The position numbers were made by a program, and so were the translations under genes. From Siphonodentalium dalli (taxonomy: Eukaryota; Mollusca; Scaphopoda; Gadilida; Siphonodentaliidae), in contig CP136061.1 of NCBI GenBank assembly GCA_032622095.1, forward strand, positions 128,226,754 through 128,290,753: 64,000 nucleotides of DNA, given 5' to 3'. The notes beneath the pieces were generated by a model. That model was not told the origin of the DNA. It searched no databases and saw only the letters and a list, made by a program, of their open reading frames with translations. Below are positions 1 to 11,814 of the stretch, piece after piece; position 1 is the stretch's first letter; each line of letters starts with the position of its first letter.

Positions 1-1400
1 CTATACAGGGGCTGACTAAATGGTCATGTGTCAGGCGTATGAGACTATGAGTGTACCTGTTTAGTGACTCGTGGCGGTATGGTCATGTGTAGGTTATACC
101 AGTATACATAGATCATAGAGTAACTCCTTGGCTGCCATCTTGGCTTCCACCCTGTATCCAGTTGATAAATTTTTATCACAATGGGCCAGAATACCCACAT
201 ATCATGGTTCATCTCAGTTCCGTCTCAAAGTACTGCCCATTTCCTTTCAATAATATGGCCAGAATCACAAAAGAGGTTCTTCGCAAAATTCCATACTGCA
301 ACTTTAAAATGAATTTGTCATGCCCCATACGGAACTGAGACAAACACAATAGAACGTGGTTGTCAGTTAATTAACTAACACGTACAATAATCAAGTGAGT
401 CACAATTGGCTGCCTTTTTTCGGATAACGCAGAGAATAATGTTCGGGATATGTTAACTTTTAACTTTTTACAACTTTGGTTGCCATTTTGGAAGCCATCT
501 TGAGCAATTTAGTCTATAAACACCGTAGTGTGACACATTTAAGATAGACCAAAACAATAAACACCTTTGATACCAAAGATAGTTGTATTTTACTTGAACA
601 AATGGTCGAACCCTGAAAAGTTAATTTTTGCCGATATTTATGTCAAGTTTGTGAGAGAAAAATCCAATATTTCTGGTGATGTCAGTGGTGACAATAGTAA
701 AAATGATCCATGGTGCATTAGTCATGTTAGTATGCAGTGTATATAATACAGATTAGCCAATTGTATACATCAACCACAACTTGTAAGCGATTGCAGGACA
801 CCCTGGGGCAATATTTACCATTTTCCATATTTTGGCGGCCATTTTCGCAGCCATTTTGAGCCAAGGTAAGATTTTTGGTTCCAGAGAGTTGGAATATTCA
901 TAGCTAATGATATGCCTCACTTACATTACAATGTTCTTTTCATTTCTTGTTGAAATATGACTAGAATCCCAATTGTGATTTTTTGTAAAATTTTGTACCG
1001 CGTTCTGTAAAATCGAATTTTTGAGGAATCGGAAGGTTCTAGGACCCCATTAATAGCATATTTAATTGCACCAATGATCAGTTAATATACAAAACACAAA
1101 ACAAAGTCATTATTACTCAACCAGTTCCAAACAGCATGAATTGATCTAGAAGATATATGTGAACAAATGTCATATTTTCAACTTCAGGCGGCCATTTTGG
1201 CGGCCATCTTGGATGGTGAGTTTCAGTTTTGGCCCAAAAAAGTGTCATTATGTCTTAACTTCACGAAAATATATACATTTGTGTACACTTTACCAGATTT
1301 TCCCGCTATAATTTGCATAAAACTGACTAAGGGTCTGGTCTGAAAAACGGCGGCCATGATGGACGCCATCTTGTCTGGAGTCTACACGGCCACTTTTTTT
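1..1400. repeat. Degenerate array with a motif recurring about every 355 bp
   Basis: A motif of the form GCNGCCATYTTGGNNGCCAT recurs near 127, 480, 833 and 1190, at intervals of about 353-357 bp, with a further copy near 1350. The sequence between the motifs has diverged too far to align by eye. I see no coding region. This looks like an old tandem or higher-order repeat of which one block stays recognisable. Confidence 0.45.
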
Positions 1401-1905
1401 TCTTGCTAACATTGCTTAAAAGTTGAAGGACATAATAAGGAACAAAATGAGTGGGGTGAAGTTAAGTCCCAGGGGGGTGCAAGGGTACCCATATTAGCTC
1501 CCGGACTAATTGGTATCTCAAGTTTTCCAACAGTTGGAAATTCCAGCCTAATTCATCCTATTATTTAAAATTTTATGTTGTGGCAGGCATACAATTTGAA
1601 ACTGTTAAAAATCTTGACCCAAGTTTTTTTTGTTGGGGGGGGGGGGGGGTCAAGTCCCATGTTACCACGCCCCATGCATGACTGCAGTCCCACAAAATCC
1701 TTGTCCGCGACTGGTGTCAAATTAAGTTGATTATTTGCACTACACGCTTAGTCATATTACGGGGAACAAGGTAGGTCAATAAATGCATGAAATACATTCA
1801 ATAAGAGCTTCGTATGCCTCAGACATATTCAGTGTAATCATATTTTATTTCCCAATCGCACATACGTATTACTACAATACTGACCTTGCTGCTAGACATA
1901 TATAT
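1401..1905. other. Unassigned; contains a G homopolymer
   Basis: No gene or repeat boundary is recognised. A run of 15 G lies at 1635-1649. Confidence 0.5.
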
Positions 1906-2085
1906 GTTAGAGTAAATCAGTGATATCAGTAATTACGTGAAATCTCGGAACGTTTCAGTAAATTCGTGAAATCACTGCTCTTACAAAGAATTTCATGAAA
2001 TTACTGGACAAATTCGGGAATTTCGCGTAATCACTGATTTTAGGTGTCAGTGATTTCAAGAAATTTCTGACGGACAAACATGTTT
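1906..2085 (+). repeat. Left subterminal block of palindromic iterons
   Basis: Five to six imperfect palindromes of the form CAGTGATTTCGTGAAATCAC are spaced by 5-15 bp. Sequence variation is concentrated in the CGTGA/CATGA centre. The mirror block is at 4190-4339. Confidence 0.7.
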
Positions 2086-2091
2086 AAGTGC

Positions 2092-2780
2092 TTAATCCGT
2101 GAAGACAGCCATATATTGTGCTTTTGTTATGACATCAAGGATATCTGCTTCCGTATCCATCATCGATAATACCTCGGTTTGCAACGATATACTTGAAACA
2201 CCAATCCAAACATAACAGACAAACAACAGACAAACAACAGCTGAATATGGCGAGCATTTAATGTCAGAATTGATGTGTAGAATTTGTTTGAAACTGAACA
2301 AACTTCAAACTGTTTAGCCAGATTGTTGTCTTATTGTCAGCGAGCCAGGCCACCAGTATATCTTGGATGTCTCCATGTGCCCTTTCGAATAAACCTTGAC
2401 TTTATACATGTATATATGGCGTGGTTTATACCATGATTAAGTATTGTCAGCTCTGGTCAGTGGAGAGGATAGTGGTTGGGCGCGAAGCGCCCGGGATGGT
2501 CGAAAAGATCGAGTGATCTTCTCCTTCACCCCACCTGGTCAGTGTGTGTTAGCTCTTTGGAGATATTAGCAGTGAACTCCGACCCGTTGTCACTCTGCAG
2601 AATGGTTGGTGCCCCGAACAGAAGAACATTATCTAGAAGTTGGAAGGCCACCCCCGTTGCTCGCTTGCTTGTCAATGTCCTTAGTTCACATAATTTCGTA
2701 AGTTGGTCTTGGTAAACTATTATTATCCACTTGCACTTGTAGTTAGAAATATTCAAGGACTGCATATCAACCAGATACAT
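2092..2780 (-). pseudogene. Broken integrase core (rve), KRBA2/SCAND3-like
   Basis: Read on the minus strand, three pieces keep the order of an rve integrase core. The first (2526-2780) has VDMQ, a VYQDQLTKLCEL stretch and LQSDNGSEFTANI, giving the first two catalytic Asp positions. The second (about 2300-2400) reads QGLFERAHGDIQDILVAWL and supplies the catalytic Glu. The third (2092-2301) has LHINSDIKCSPYSAVV and LQTEVLSMM, resembling the C-terminal part of the same family. The pieces lie in different frames. An unrelated GC-rich stretch (about 2460-2525) interrupts them, and a stop precedes the third, so the gene is dead. The order D, D, E and the QSDNGSEF and ERAHGDI motifs fit the KRBA2/SCAND3 integrase group. 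That assignment is from memory of the family. The fragment lies inside the TIR element 1906-4339. Confidence 0.7.
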
Positions 2781-3537
2781 GAAAACCGTCTTTCGAAAAC
2801 CTCCTCCTTGTTATCAGACGCCATGTCAGAATGGAGACGACAGTATGGCAAGCATCCAGGTATATATTTGTGGTACACAACATATACTCATTTCAATATA
2901 ACTCAAATGATTAAAGGCACGGGCGGCGTTCGTTGTAGAAATATTCATATTTGTTCAAATCGCCATGAACGGATGGGATATTAAAATATATATAGTTTTG
3001 TTCAGATGCCAAACATAATCAGCGCTTAAATAGTATATTGTCGTCAAGACGTACGATGGTGTACGTAAGCAAGAACCTTCTCGTGTTACAGAAATTTTGA
3101 TTCTGTTTACATAGTACAGCGCAATTCTATTGGTTAATCACACACAAATGATATAAACGCTCTTTATTATTTCCATATCAGGAAAACAGTAACAAATAAC
3201 GCTCTTTATGTTGACCATATCATGATATAAACAAAAGCCAGGTTCTGTAACGTTTTTTGCGTTTGTTTACATAACAAAGGAAAAACATTTGACAATAACA
3301 TACTGTTTATGCCATATTTCTGATTAGTATAAGAACAAAGTCTGACTCTGTCTATATTCTACTATTCTTTCTGTTTTTGGCGGTTTTTGACGGAGCTGAA
3401 TATTTTAACAGCATACACACCGCCAACGTCGATCGTATCTTTAAAATAAACACATTCCATAAGCTCAGTTGGCTCTCAGATTGAACAAAGCCAACAATGA
3501 AGTTGATTAGGCAATGCAAACCACTTGTCTGGGCTTA
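2781..3537. other. Unassigned interior of the TIR element
   Basis: No coding region is recognised. Two loosely similar segments at about 3145-3230 repeat AACGCTCTTTAT followed by a CATATCA motif. The same AACGCTCTTTATTA string recurs near 12450 inside a Helitron copy. Confidence 0.4.
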
Positions 3538-4093
3538 TCTCATATATATTTTGAAGACCTCTGTCTGTATGTATGTTTGTTTGTTTGTTTGTTTGTTTGT
3601 CATTTATACAAATCTACGATTCTCGACCGATCGGGACGAAACTTGGTACGTGTGTGTAGTTTGACCGGGCGGTGAACGTTGTCGTATTGGCGAGCCCGTG
3701 CGGCGCCCGCTTCGCGCATGCGCAGACGAGATCTCGGAAACGGGTGGAGTTATCGACTTGAAATTTGCTATGTGAATGTATCTTGCCCCGGATACGAATT
3801 TTATCGGGTCGCCGAGCCCGTGCGACGCCAGCTTCGCGCATGCGCAGACCAGATCTCGGAAACGGGTAGAGCTATCGACTTGAAATTTGCTATGTGAATG
3901 TATCTTGCCCCGGATACGAATTTTATCGGGTCGCCGAGCCCGTGCGACGCCAGCTTCGCGCATGCGCAGACCAGATCTCGGAAACGGGTAGAGCTATCGA
4001 CTTGAAATTTTGTTTTTGAATAGCGCTGGGTAGAGCTATCGACTTGAAATTTGGTTTTTGAATAGCCCGGACAACGTCGGGCTCATCGGCTAG
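3538..4093 (+). mobile_element. Non-autonomous Helitron, copy 1
   Basis: It starts TCTCATATATATTTTGAAG and ends ATCGGCTAG, and sits between host A (3537) and T (4094). This is the canonical A[TC...CTRR]T arrangement. A hairpin precedes the 3' end: AGCCCG and CGGGCT arms with a bulged G and a short loop, about 6-8 bp from CTAG. The inside has a tetranucleotide microsatellite near the 5' end, then two tandem ~120-bp units holding ATCTCGGAAACGGGT and GACTTGAAATTTG. A 57-bp piece of the 3' region is duplicated (about 4019-4076). Open frames rich in Arg across these units are translated repeat, not genes. Confidence 0.8.
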
Positions 4094-4189
4094 TAATGTA
4101 TAAAATAGATAGTGGTAGTCTGACAAACCATTACCCTTATTTACTGAACCACGAACGGTAAATATTTGTAAAATCAATGAAAATGTTGA

Positions 4190-4339
4190 ACATAACAGTG
4201 ATTTCGCGTAATCCCTGGCCACTTTTAGTGGTTTCGTGAAATCCCTGACACTTTCAGTAATTACGCGTATTCACTGGACCAGTTTAGTGATTTCATGTAA
4301 TACCTAGGGATTTCACGTAATCACTGATTTACTCTTAAC
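4190..4339 (-). repeat. Right subterminal block of palindromic iterons
   Basis: Mirror of the block at 1906-2085, again with CAGTGATTTCGCGTAAT-type imperfect palindromes, ending in the right TIR. Confidence 0.7.
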
Positions 4340-4551
4340 GCATAACGCAAACTATAGTACCCCAATTTGCCTCTTTGTTTTGTATCTAATTATATTTCCT
4401 TATCTCTCACTAGTTACATATTACTTGGCAAAGAAAAGCCGGGCATGACTCCCAACACCAGCCAATGCAAAATGATTGCTTTGTTCATTCAAGTTAAATT
4501 CTTGTCCAACTTCGTTGCACTTACGGAAATATATTAATAAATTAATAACCA

Positions 4552-4650
4552 GGTTATTACATGGTTAGTTGTATATCGGCCGAGACATATCAGCCTGAAG
4601 TTACCTCGGGCTGATATCTCGGCCGATATCCAACTAACCAAGTGATAATC
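4552..4650. repeat. Palindromic foldback, about 45-bp arms
   Basis: The left arm (4552-4595) contains GGTTAGTTG and ATATCGGCCGAGA. The right arm is its near-perfect reverse complement, ending CAACTAACCAAGTGATAATC. The loop is only about 10 bp. It is consistent with a small foldback MITE. Confidence 0.75.
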
Positions 4651-5197
4651 TCTAAGTATTCATGGCCATTCTAAGTTACAGAGAGTACACATACGTTCCG
4701 ATTTGTTAACGTTTATGCCATGGGCCATGTTCAACTGGTAATTTATTACCTCTTGTTCAGAACATCATGTGGATGTGCATACAAATCTGTTGTTATCCAA
4801 AGATAGGGAGTGTTGTTTCTCGAAATTTGTCTTAATAATTATATAGAATGCAAACTTGCTGGATATACATATCAATATGTCATGTTATGACAACAACGTG
4901 TGTACTTCATTGACACGTCCTTAGTCGCTATCTTGGATCGAAGCGTCTGATAACTCCGATCATCGACTCCTCCCCGGGGTTCAACCAATATTTGACTAAC
5001 AATAAACTGACCAGCTCGGTCAACTGTTTGAAACAGGCACACACTTTAAGTTGGGTTATCGTGACATCCACTTTAGATCTCGACACAGAGATCCTGTATT
5101 TTATATAACATAAATATTTACAGAAATATCATCGCTCATAATGCATTAATACATGTACGTGACACATACAGTCTTACAACGCGCGCGTAATACCATA
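4651..5197. other. Unassigned
   Basis: AT-rich sequence in which I see no gene and no clear repeat. Confidence 0.4.
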
Positions 5198-5838
5198 TCT
5201 CATATATATTTTGAAGACCTCTGTTTGTTTGTTTGTCTGTCTGTCTGTCTGTATGTTTGTCTGTCATTAATACAAATCTACGATTCTCGACCGATCGGGA
5301 CGAAACTTGGTACGTGTGTGTAGTTTGACCAGGCGGCGGTCGTTGTCGTATTGGCGAGCCCGTGCGACGCCCGCTTCGCGCATGCGCAGACGAGATCTCG
5401 GAAACGGGTGGAGCTATCGACTTGAAATTTGGTATGTGAATGTATCTTGCCCCGAATACGAATTTTATCGGGTCGCCGAGCCCGTGCGACGCCAGCTTCG
5501 CGCACGCGCAGACGAGATCTCGGAAACGGGTGGAGCTATCGCATGCGCAGACCAGATCTCGGAAACGGGTGGAGCTATCGACTTGAAATTTGGTTTTTGA
5601 ATAGCCCGACTTGATATTTGGTATGTGAATGTATCTTGCCCCGGATGCGAATTTTATCGGGTCGCCGAGCCCGTGCGACGCCAGCTTCGCGCATGCGCAG
5701 ACGAGATCTCGGAAACAGGTAGAGCTATCGACTTGAAATTTGGTTTTTGAATAGCCTGGACAACGTCGGGCTGGGTAGAGCTATCGACTTGAAATTTGGT
5801 TTTTGAATAGCCCGGACAACGTCGGGCTCATCGGCTAG
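5198..5838 (+). mobile_element. Non-autonomous Helitron, array copy A
   Basis: It starts TCTCATATATATTTTGAAG after host A5197 and ends CGGCTAG. It resembles the copy at 3538-4093 but carries extra internal duplications of the GACTTGAAATTTGG unit (about 5540-5800). The next element starts at the following base, with no host DNA between. Confidence 0.8.
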
Positions 5839-6548
5839 TCTATTATATATTTTGGAAGATCTGTGTGTCTGTGTGTGTGTGTGTGATCGCGATGGACTCG
5901 AAAACGACCGAGCCGATTTCGATGAAACTTGGTATGTGGGGGTATTTTCTGTCGGGAAGTGGCATAGGCCTATTAATTTTCAGATCCGAGCTCAACTTTT
6001 CACGTGCCGAGGTCAAATATGTTTTTACGCCGTTTTGCGCTAATATATTTCAGTTCGGTGCTCACAAATCGATTCTATATAGCGCGAATAATAAATTGCC
6101 AGTCATATAATTTGCACGGTTAGAATCTGTGGCGCTTCATCTTTCCAATGATGTATCACACGCCTGTGTACGTTTAAAGTTTCTACCTTAATTATCGGGA
6201 AGAACGCAGGACCATGCTTCGCTCATCGAAAAACATTGCGTAAATATATTACGCCATCAAAAGATCGAGACGTGATCGCGTTAACTCTTAACCGGCCGAT
6301 GTCGCGTTAACTCATCACCGGCCGAGGTATCCGCAAATGACATTGGGCTATATATCTCGGAAACGGGAGATATCGACTTGAAATTTGGTATGTGAATGTA
6401 TCTTGCCCCGGATACGAATTTTATCGGGTCGCCGAGCCCGTGCGACGCCAGCTTCGCGCATGCGCAGACCAGATCTCGAAAACGGGTGGAGCTATCGACT
6501 TGAAATTTGGTTTTTGAATAGCCCGGACGAAGTCGGGTCACCTTCTAG
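5839..6548 (+). mobile_element. Non-autonomous Helitron, array copy B (second subfamily)
   Basis: It starts TCTATTATATATTTTGGAAG directly after the CTAG of copy A and ends CACCTTCTAG. The 3' hairpin is CCCG(G)AC-GAA-GTCGGG. The 5' two thirds differ from the first subfamily: a GT microsatellite, then GATCGCGATGGACTCG and a stretch holding CACGTGCCGAGGTCAAAT. The 3' third is the shared module. Confidence 0.8.
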
Positions 6549-7269
6549 TCTATTATATATTTTGGAAGATCTGTGTGTCTCTGTGTGTGTGTGTGTGTGA
6601 TCGCGATGGACTCGAAAACGACCGAGCCGATTTCGATGAAACTTGGTATGTGGGGGTATTTTCTGTCGGGAAGTGGCATGGGCCTATTAATTTTCAGATC
6701 CGAGCTCAACTTTTCACGTGCCGAGGTCAAATATGTTTTTACGCCGTTTTGCGCTAATATATTTCAGTTCGGTGCTCACAAATCGATTCTATATAGCGCG
6801 AATAATAAATTGCCAGTCATATAATTTGCATGGTTAGAATCTGTGGCGCTTCATCTTTCCAATGATGTATCTATCACACGCCTGTGTACGTTTAAAGTTT
6901 CTACCTTAATTATCGGGAAGAACGCAGGACCATGCTTCGCTCATCGAAAAACATTGCGTAAATATATTACGCCATCAACAGATCGTGACGTGATCGCGTT
7001 AACTCTTAACCGGCCGATGTCGCGTTAACTCATCACCGGCCGAGGTATCCGCAAATGACATTGTGCTATATATCTCGGAAACGGGTGGAGCTATCGACTT
7101 GAAATTTGGTATGTGAATGTATCTTGCCCCGGATACGAATTTTATCGGGTCGCCGAGCCCGTGCGACGCCAGCTTCGCGCATGCGCAGACCAGATCTCGG
7201 AAACGGGTGGAGCTATCGACTTGAAATTTGGTTTTTGAATAGCCCGGACGAAGTCGGGTCACCTTCTAG
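6549..7269 (+). mobile_element. Non-autonomous Helitron, array copy C
   Basis: Near-identical to copy B, with only scattered differences (for example an extra CTAT near 6870). It is joined to B head-to-tail at CTAG|TCTATT. The high identity points to a recent tandem duplication or rolling-circle concatemer. Confidence 0.8.
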
Positions 7270-7580
7270 TCTATTATATATTTTTGGAAGATCTGTGTGT
7301 GTCTGTCTGTGTGTGTGTTCGCGATGGACTCGATAACGGCCGACCCGATTTCGATGAAACTTGGTATGTGTGGGTATTTTCTGTCGGGAAGTGGCATAGG
7401 CCTATTCATTTTCAGATCCGAGCTCAACTTTTCACGTGCCGAGGTCAAATCTGTTTTTACGCCAATATATTTCAGTTCGGTGCTCACAAATCGACCGAGA
7501 CCAGATCTCGGAAACGGGTGGAGCTATCGACTTGAAATTTGGTTTTTGAATAGCCCGGACGAAGTCGGGTCACCTTCTAG
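7270..7580 (+). mobile_element. Non-autonomous Helitron, array copy D (internally deleted)
   Basis: It has the same 5' end (TCTATTATATATTTTTGGAAG) and 3' end (CACCTTCTAG, then host T7581). About 400 bp of the middle is missing: the CACAAATCGA segment jumps straight to the 3' module at about 7495. Confidence 0.8.
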
Positions 7581-8076
7581 TATGATATATATGAGAAGTT
7601 ATCGTAGTATACCTCTATTACCGATAGTGATTAATGACTCAAAACATATGCAAAGTGTTCTTTAAATTGCCGTGCACACGCATACATAGCCATAACTATA
7701 CGGTACAATGTACTTAATACAATATTTTGATATTATAAATTACAGTATTTTCTTATTAGCACATCAACTTGAGATTATGCCATTGATATATTAGTTATTA
7801 TATTTGACAACGGGGGTGACAGGAAGACAGCCAATCCTGGTTATGCCACTCCCACACAATAATTACACTTGATTTTTGATATATTATTGTTGATTTGTTG
7901 TAAACTAATTATTGTGTGAATAAAACATCTACTCTACTATGCTTTTTGGGATGCACAACAAACAGAATGGTCCATATATAGTAAATATATAGACGACATG
8001 AATAAACATTGGAGAGTCAGCCTCTTCGTGATCATAATTCAAATATGACACAGTTTTTGTCTGACGGCATCTTCAA
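7581..8076. other. Unassigned, with a small inverted repeat
   Basis: No gene is seen. CACACAATAATTA (about 7853) and TAATTATTGTGTG (about 7907) form an inverted repeat around a 40-bp loop. Confidence 0.45.
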
Positions 8077-11000
8077 TCACATATCTTCCTCATGTGAAGC
8101 CACCCAGTAAATAAAGGTTTTGCCCATCAAGTAATCTAGCAGGCATATGTGATTCGAGTTGAACGTACACGTATACTCCACTAAATTGCTCTTCGTCTTC
8201 GAGTTGGCAAGCATTTGTGTCAATTTCGAGGGCAGGCGAGTGTCGCCTGTCTTGAACACTCGCTCCGAGAGGCCGCCTTGGCAATGTGCTGACCTATTTG
8301 ATCGCTCAGAAGACTTGATGGAATCAGCAATGTCATGACGGTCTGCGACTACGGCACAACCTTGCACATCGAGAGCATCAAACATTCAACCGTGTTAAAC
8401 AGATATCCAACGGTGTCAGATTTAGAACTAACACTGCCGTATATCATCTGGACGATTGTCATAAAGTAAGATACCCACATGTCGATGTTCATCGGTTCCA
8501 TGCAGGTGTGAACTGTCAATGGTAACTTTTTGTTCCAGAACGCATAGTTCCATCGATGTTGAATAGCGATAGTGGGACAGACAGTTCATATAACAGAAAC
8601 ATTCGCCTAGTTGAACATGTCTGTCGTTTGCAAGGACCAAGACTCTCAGCAGGAAGTGACGATCAGTATTAAGAATAGTCACCTGTTTCTTCGCTGATGT
8701 CATCTTGATTGGTTTCCGAATTGATGCAAATGTTTTGTTTTAGATTTGCGAATCATGTCCATAATGTCCAATGTATCGCTGTCTAGCCTATCTTCAACGA
8801 TTTTTTAAATTCTTTCCTTCCCAGTTTCAAAGAACGCCAAGAGTTCTTTGGAATGAGGCTCGGTGGGAAGTACCACGCCTGTAGCGATATTGACGAGTGC
8901 CACGAGCGAATCATCGCTTGTGTGGTTTCAACCTTAATTTAGTCAAACCTGAATCAACTTTCTCCATGTTTTGCCGAACTTTCCTTCCATCTGCAGTGAT
9001 TATAGATTGGTATTTTACTTGTGGAGTAAAGCTTACCCAGCAATTAGATCACACAGTGTGACTAGGTTCGACATTAATGCCGCTCTTATAAGTGTTGTAA
9101 GATAATGACGCTCGATGGTCTTGTCACTTCGAAATTTGTCTTTCAAGAATCCCTCGGTACCACAATCTCTATTGAGCGTTTGTTCGATTCCCTGGTCGGA
9201 TTGTATGACGTCCCTGACCCATAGCATTATACACAATTGGATGCAAATATCCCATGGTGCTCATCTCAGCAAGGTATAAACATCACCAACGAGCGTAGTC
9301 CAAGTGGTCATTTGCGAAGTCGTACGGGATCATTTTCGTAAACATATCTAAGTGGTTTGCGAAAATTAGAGTTTCTCTCGGCTGTAACATTGTTCAATAG
9401 GCACTGTACCATATTTAGATACTCGTCCCAAATGCGAACGTGGCTGAAAGTTCGCAGTGCTCAACGCGACCTAAAGTTGGAGAATATGTCTTTGAAATCA
9501 CACATTGATGATGTAACAATATTCATAGATTTGAGCACATCCTCTTCAATGTGAGCAATATATAACACCGCTACCGAAGACCATCGCCATATCATCCATT
9601 GTGACCTGCAATTTGTTTCGGGTGTAGTTCAGCACTGTACAGTCCGTGTAGTTAAGAAACTCAACTATATCAAATATCAGCAAGGCGTCGACTAACAGTT
9701 TATGCAATCCCATTCCTCTGTTGTATGATTTACCGACCAAAATCTGTCCTGTTATATTTGGACCATAAATTTAAGATTCCATGACCATCTCCTCAATACC
9801 AGAATCCAGCATTCGTTTTCCTATTATACCTTGGAAGTTTAGCGCACGATGGAATCCACCAAGTCTCAACACTAATCGAGGGAAGAGCTCGAGATTCATA
9901 CACTTGATCAGCTGTGCTTTTGAGTATAATGCCTCGTCAAATGTAATCACAAAATAGTCAAGGCAAATCATCCTAAATACTTCTGAGAGCCGCACGACCA
10001 CCACGAAGACAGAGTCAAAGTATAGAGCAAAGTCAAGGAGCAGACACAATAATCATTTCTACAGTATCCGACGTTGGTTGCGGGACCTTGGATCTTCAAC
10101 GATAGCTTTATGTACATAATAGTCAAATATGGTATAATCTGTTCGCCGCCACTCAAATTGAAAAGTTTGTTGCTGAAAGCTCTCGCTGTGTCCCACGCAA
10201 TATCAACTGGATTTAAATAAGGTTTCCCGTGGAGTCATTCCAGTCAACAACCCCTTCATGTGAATTGGATACACGGTTAATGTTAGGGCATTCAAGAATA
10301 GCGTTCATGTCCACCGAAGTTCATTCGTGTTCAGACACATGGTTCTGCTTCTGGCTACGACCTCTGCTTTGAAAGATGACAATGTTCATAACATCCGAAA
10401 ATGTTCCATCTAGTCTCTTAGCTTTTTGTTCGAAACTATTGGCTGCGGCGTGCGCGACAAATTAGTTAATCAAAGTTAGTTGGCACAGCACAACTTTCAG
10501 CGGCAGTTTGTATATCTGTCCATATATACTGATATAATTGTTTGTATGTCGTTGTACATATCCCATGTCGACTGAGAGCACTTATTAGCATTCTCATTCG
10601 AGTCCAGTGGTATGCTGCCAGATCAAAACCAACGTGCTTCCGAGTTTTCACTCTGGACGAAGTAGATGAAGTAGACGAAGTAGATGAAGTCCTCGAGCTA
10701 CAGCAACAACGTTTCCGTTAACACTTAGATTGTTCAACATCACGTCATGTCACTGAAAGCAACTTGTCATGAGCTCTTGGAGCGGGTGATAATACACGCG
10801 CAATGAATAGAAATAGCTCATGGTTCACCATTTCTGACTCCTTTGTATCTGATATACATGTATCATCAGGTGTGAACCTTTTGCTGTCCAGGCCATCACA
10901 ACCAACTGTTAATGTCAGTATGACTGTTCATGCATGGAACATAAGACGACCACGACCAATGTCATCGATAGCTCTAGCGTCCCGAATTCAAACGATACAT

Positions 11001-11160
11001 CTGAAAATCTTTTTTTCAGTTGCACAACCCCATGCATGGCATTTCCGACGGATATTTCGCTGCTGCGCATCATATCACTTCTGCCAGACTGTTGCCAGAA
11101 GCTAATTCTATCGCAACGATTGTCATTTAATCGTTTCTTTATGGACATGTTGTCGTGCAT
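8077..11160 (-). pseudogene. Broken copy 1 of a large uncharacterised invertebrate gene family
   Basis: Coding-like pieces on the minus strand keep a fixed order through several frames. They are: MSIKKRLNDNRCDRISFWQ (about 11100-11150), FDLAAYHWTRMRMLISAL (about 10560-10630), ITFDEALYSKAQLIK (about 9905-9950), LVLRLGGFHRALNFQG (about 9835-9880), VGKSYNRGMGLHKLLVDALL (about 9680-9740), TSDDSLVALVNIATGVVLP (about 8855-8920), LVLANDRHVQLGECF (about 8595-8640), DRHDIADSIKSSERSNRS (about 8290-8345) and LPSKLTQMLANSKTKSNL (about 8180-8235). I remember this motif order from long 'uncharacterized protein' predictions repeated in cnidarian, mollusc and deuterostome genomes. I know no assigned function. 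Stops and frame changes show that it is dead. The copy at 42504-46276 shares the order but differs in sequence, so the two are separate old members. Confidence 0.6.
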
Positions 11161-11603
11161 TGAAGAATCATCTACTCATAATGTGTTCCCTATCTGTTGC
11201 TCAATATTGGTTCCTAAAGAGGATTTGGGAATATTAATATCCGAAAACAAGCATCAGTGTGTTTCGTGCTTTATGAGGAGGATTAAGTTTTACGCTCATG
11301 TAAACACTTCACTAGGGTCACATGGATAGCCATTGACACTATTCCGCCGCCAGGTATGCGATTATGTGACAGCTTCTGTCGTCATATTTCTGAAAGACCC
11401 CTGATATTTCGAAGACAAAAAAATCATCAAATTAAATTTTCATACGAACAATTTATTTTGGTCACGAAAATATTCTCATGATCTCCAGGGAAATTTCTGG
11501 ACCGAATATGTGGTCGATTCATCGAATAATGATTAAAATAGCCTTAAAACACTAAAACCGATTTTAAAGGACCATATACCATGGCAGAATAAAAAATCGC
11601 ACA
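11161..11603. other. Unassigned, possibly the 5' remnant of the broken gene
   Basis: The minus strand has short open frames in continuity with the pseudogene, but no motif that I recognise. Confidence 0.3.
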
Positions 11604-11814
11604 CCCGGAAACGGGTGGAGCTATCGACTTGAAATTTGGTATGTGTATGTATCTTGCCCCGGATACGAATTTTATCGGGTCGCCGAGCCCGTGCGACGCC
11701 AGCTTCGCGCATGCACAGACCAGATCTCGGAAACGGGTAGAACTATCGACTTGAAATTTGGTTTTTGAATAGCCCGGACAACGTCGCCCGGACAACGTCG
11801 GGCTCATCGGCTAG
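11604..11814 (+). mobile_element. 5'-truncated Helitron
   Basis: It begins abruptly inside the GGAAACGGGTGGAGC module and runs to CGGCTAG at 11814. The 3' hairpin region CCCGGACAACGTCG is partly duplicated. It joins the next copy with no gap. Confidence 0.7.

Larger units (their letters stand above)
1906..4339. mobile_element. TIR DNA element carrying a KRBA2-like integrase remnant (Ginger-like?)
   Basis: The outer ends form an inverted repeat. The left end starts GTTAGAGTAAATCAGTGAT, and the right end (4310-4339), read in reverse complement, starts GTTAAGAGTAAATCAGTGAT. Inside each end lies a block of imperfect palindromes. The interior holds a broken rve integrase on the minus strand (2092-2780) and a later Helitron insertion (3538-4093). 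Known fact: integrase-bearing DNA transposons with TIRs exist (Ginger). That this is one is inference. No clear target-site duplication is visible (flanks ATAT and GCAT). Alternatively, two copies of a palindromic satellite may flank an unrelated integrase fragment. Confidence 0.55.

Noticed and set aside
2703-2984. Plus-strand 93-residue frame
   Set aside because: Its first part is the antisense of the integrase core, and nothing protein-like continues.
10803-11329. Plus-strand open frames up to 131 residues
   Set aside because: They lie opposite the better-supported minus-strand pseudogene and have no recognisable motif.
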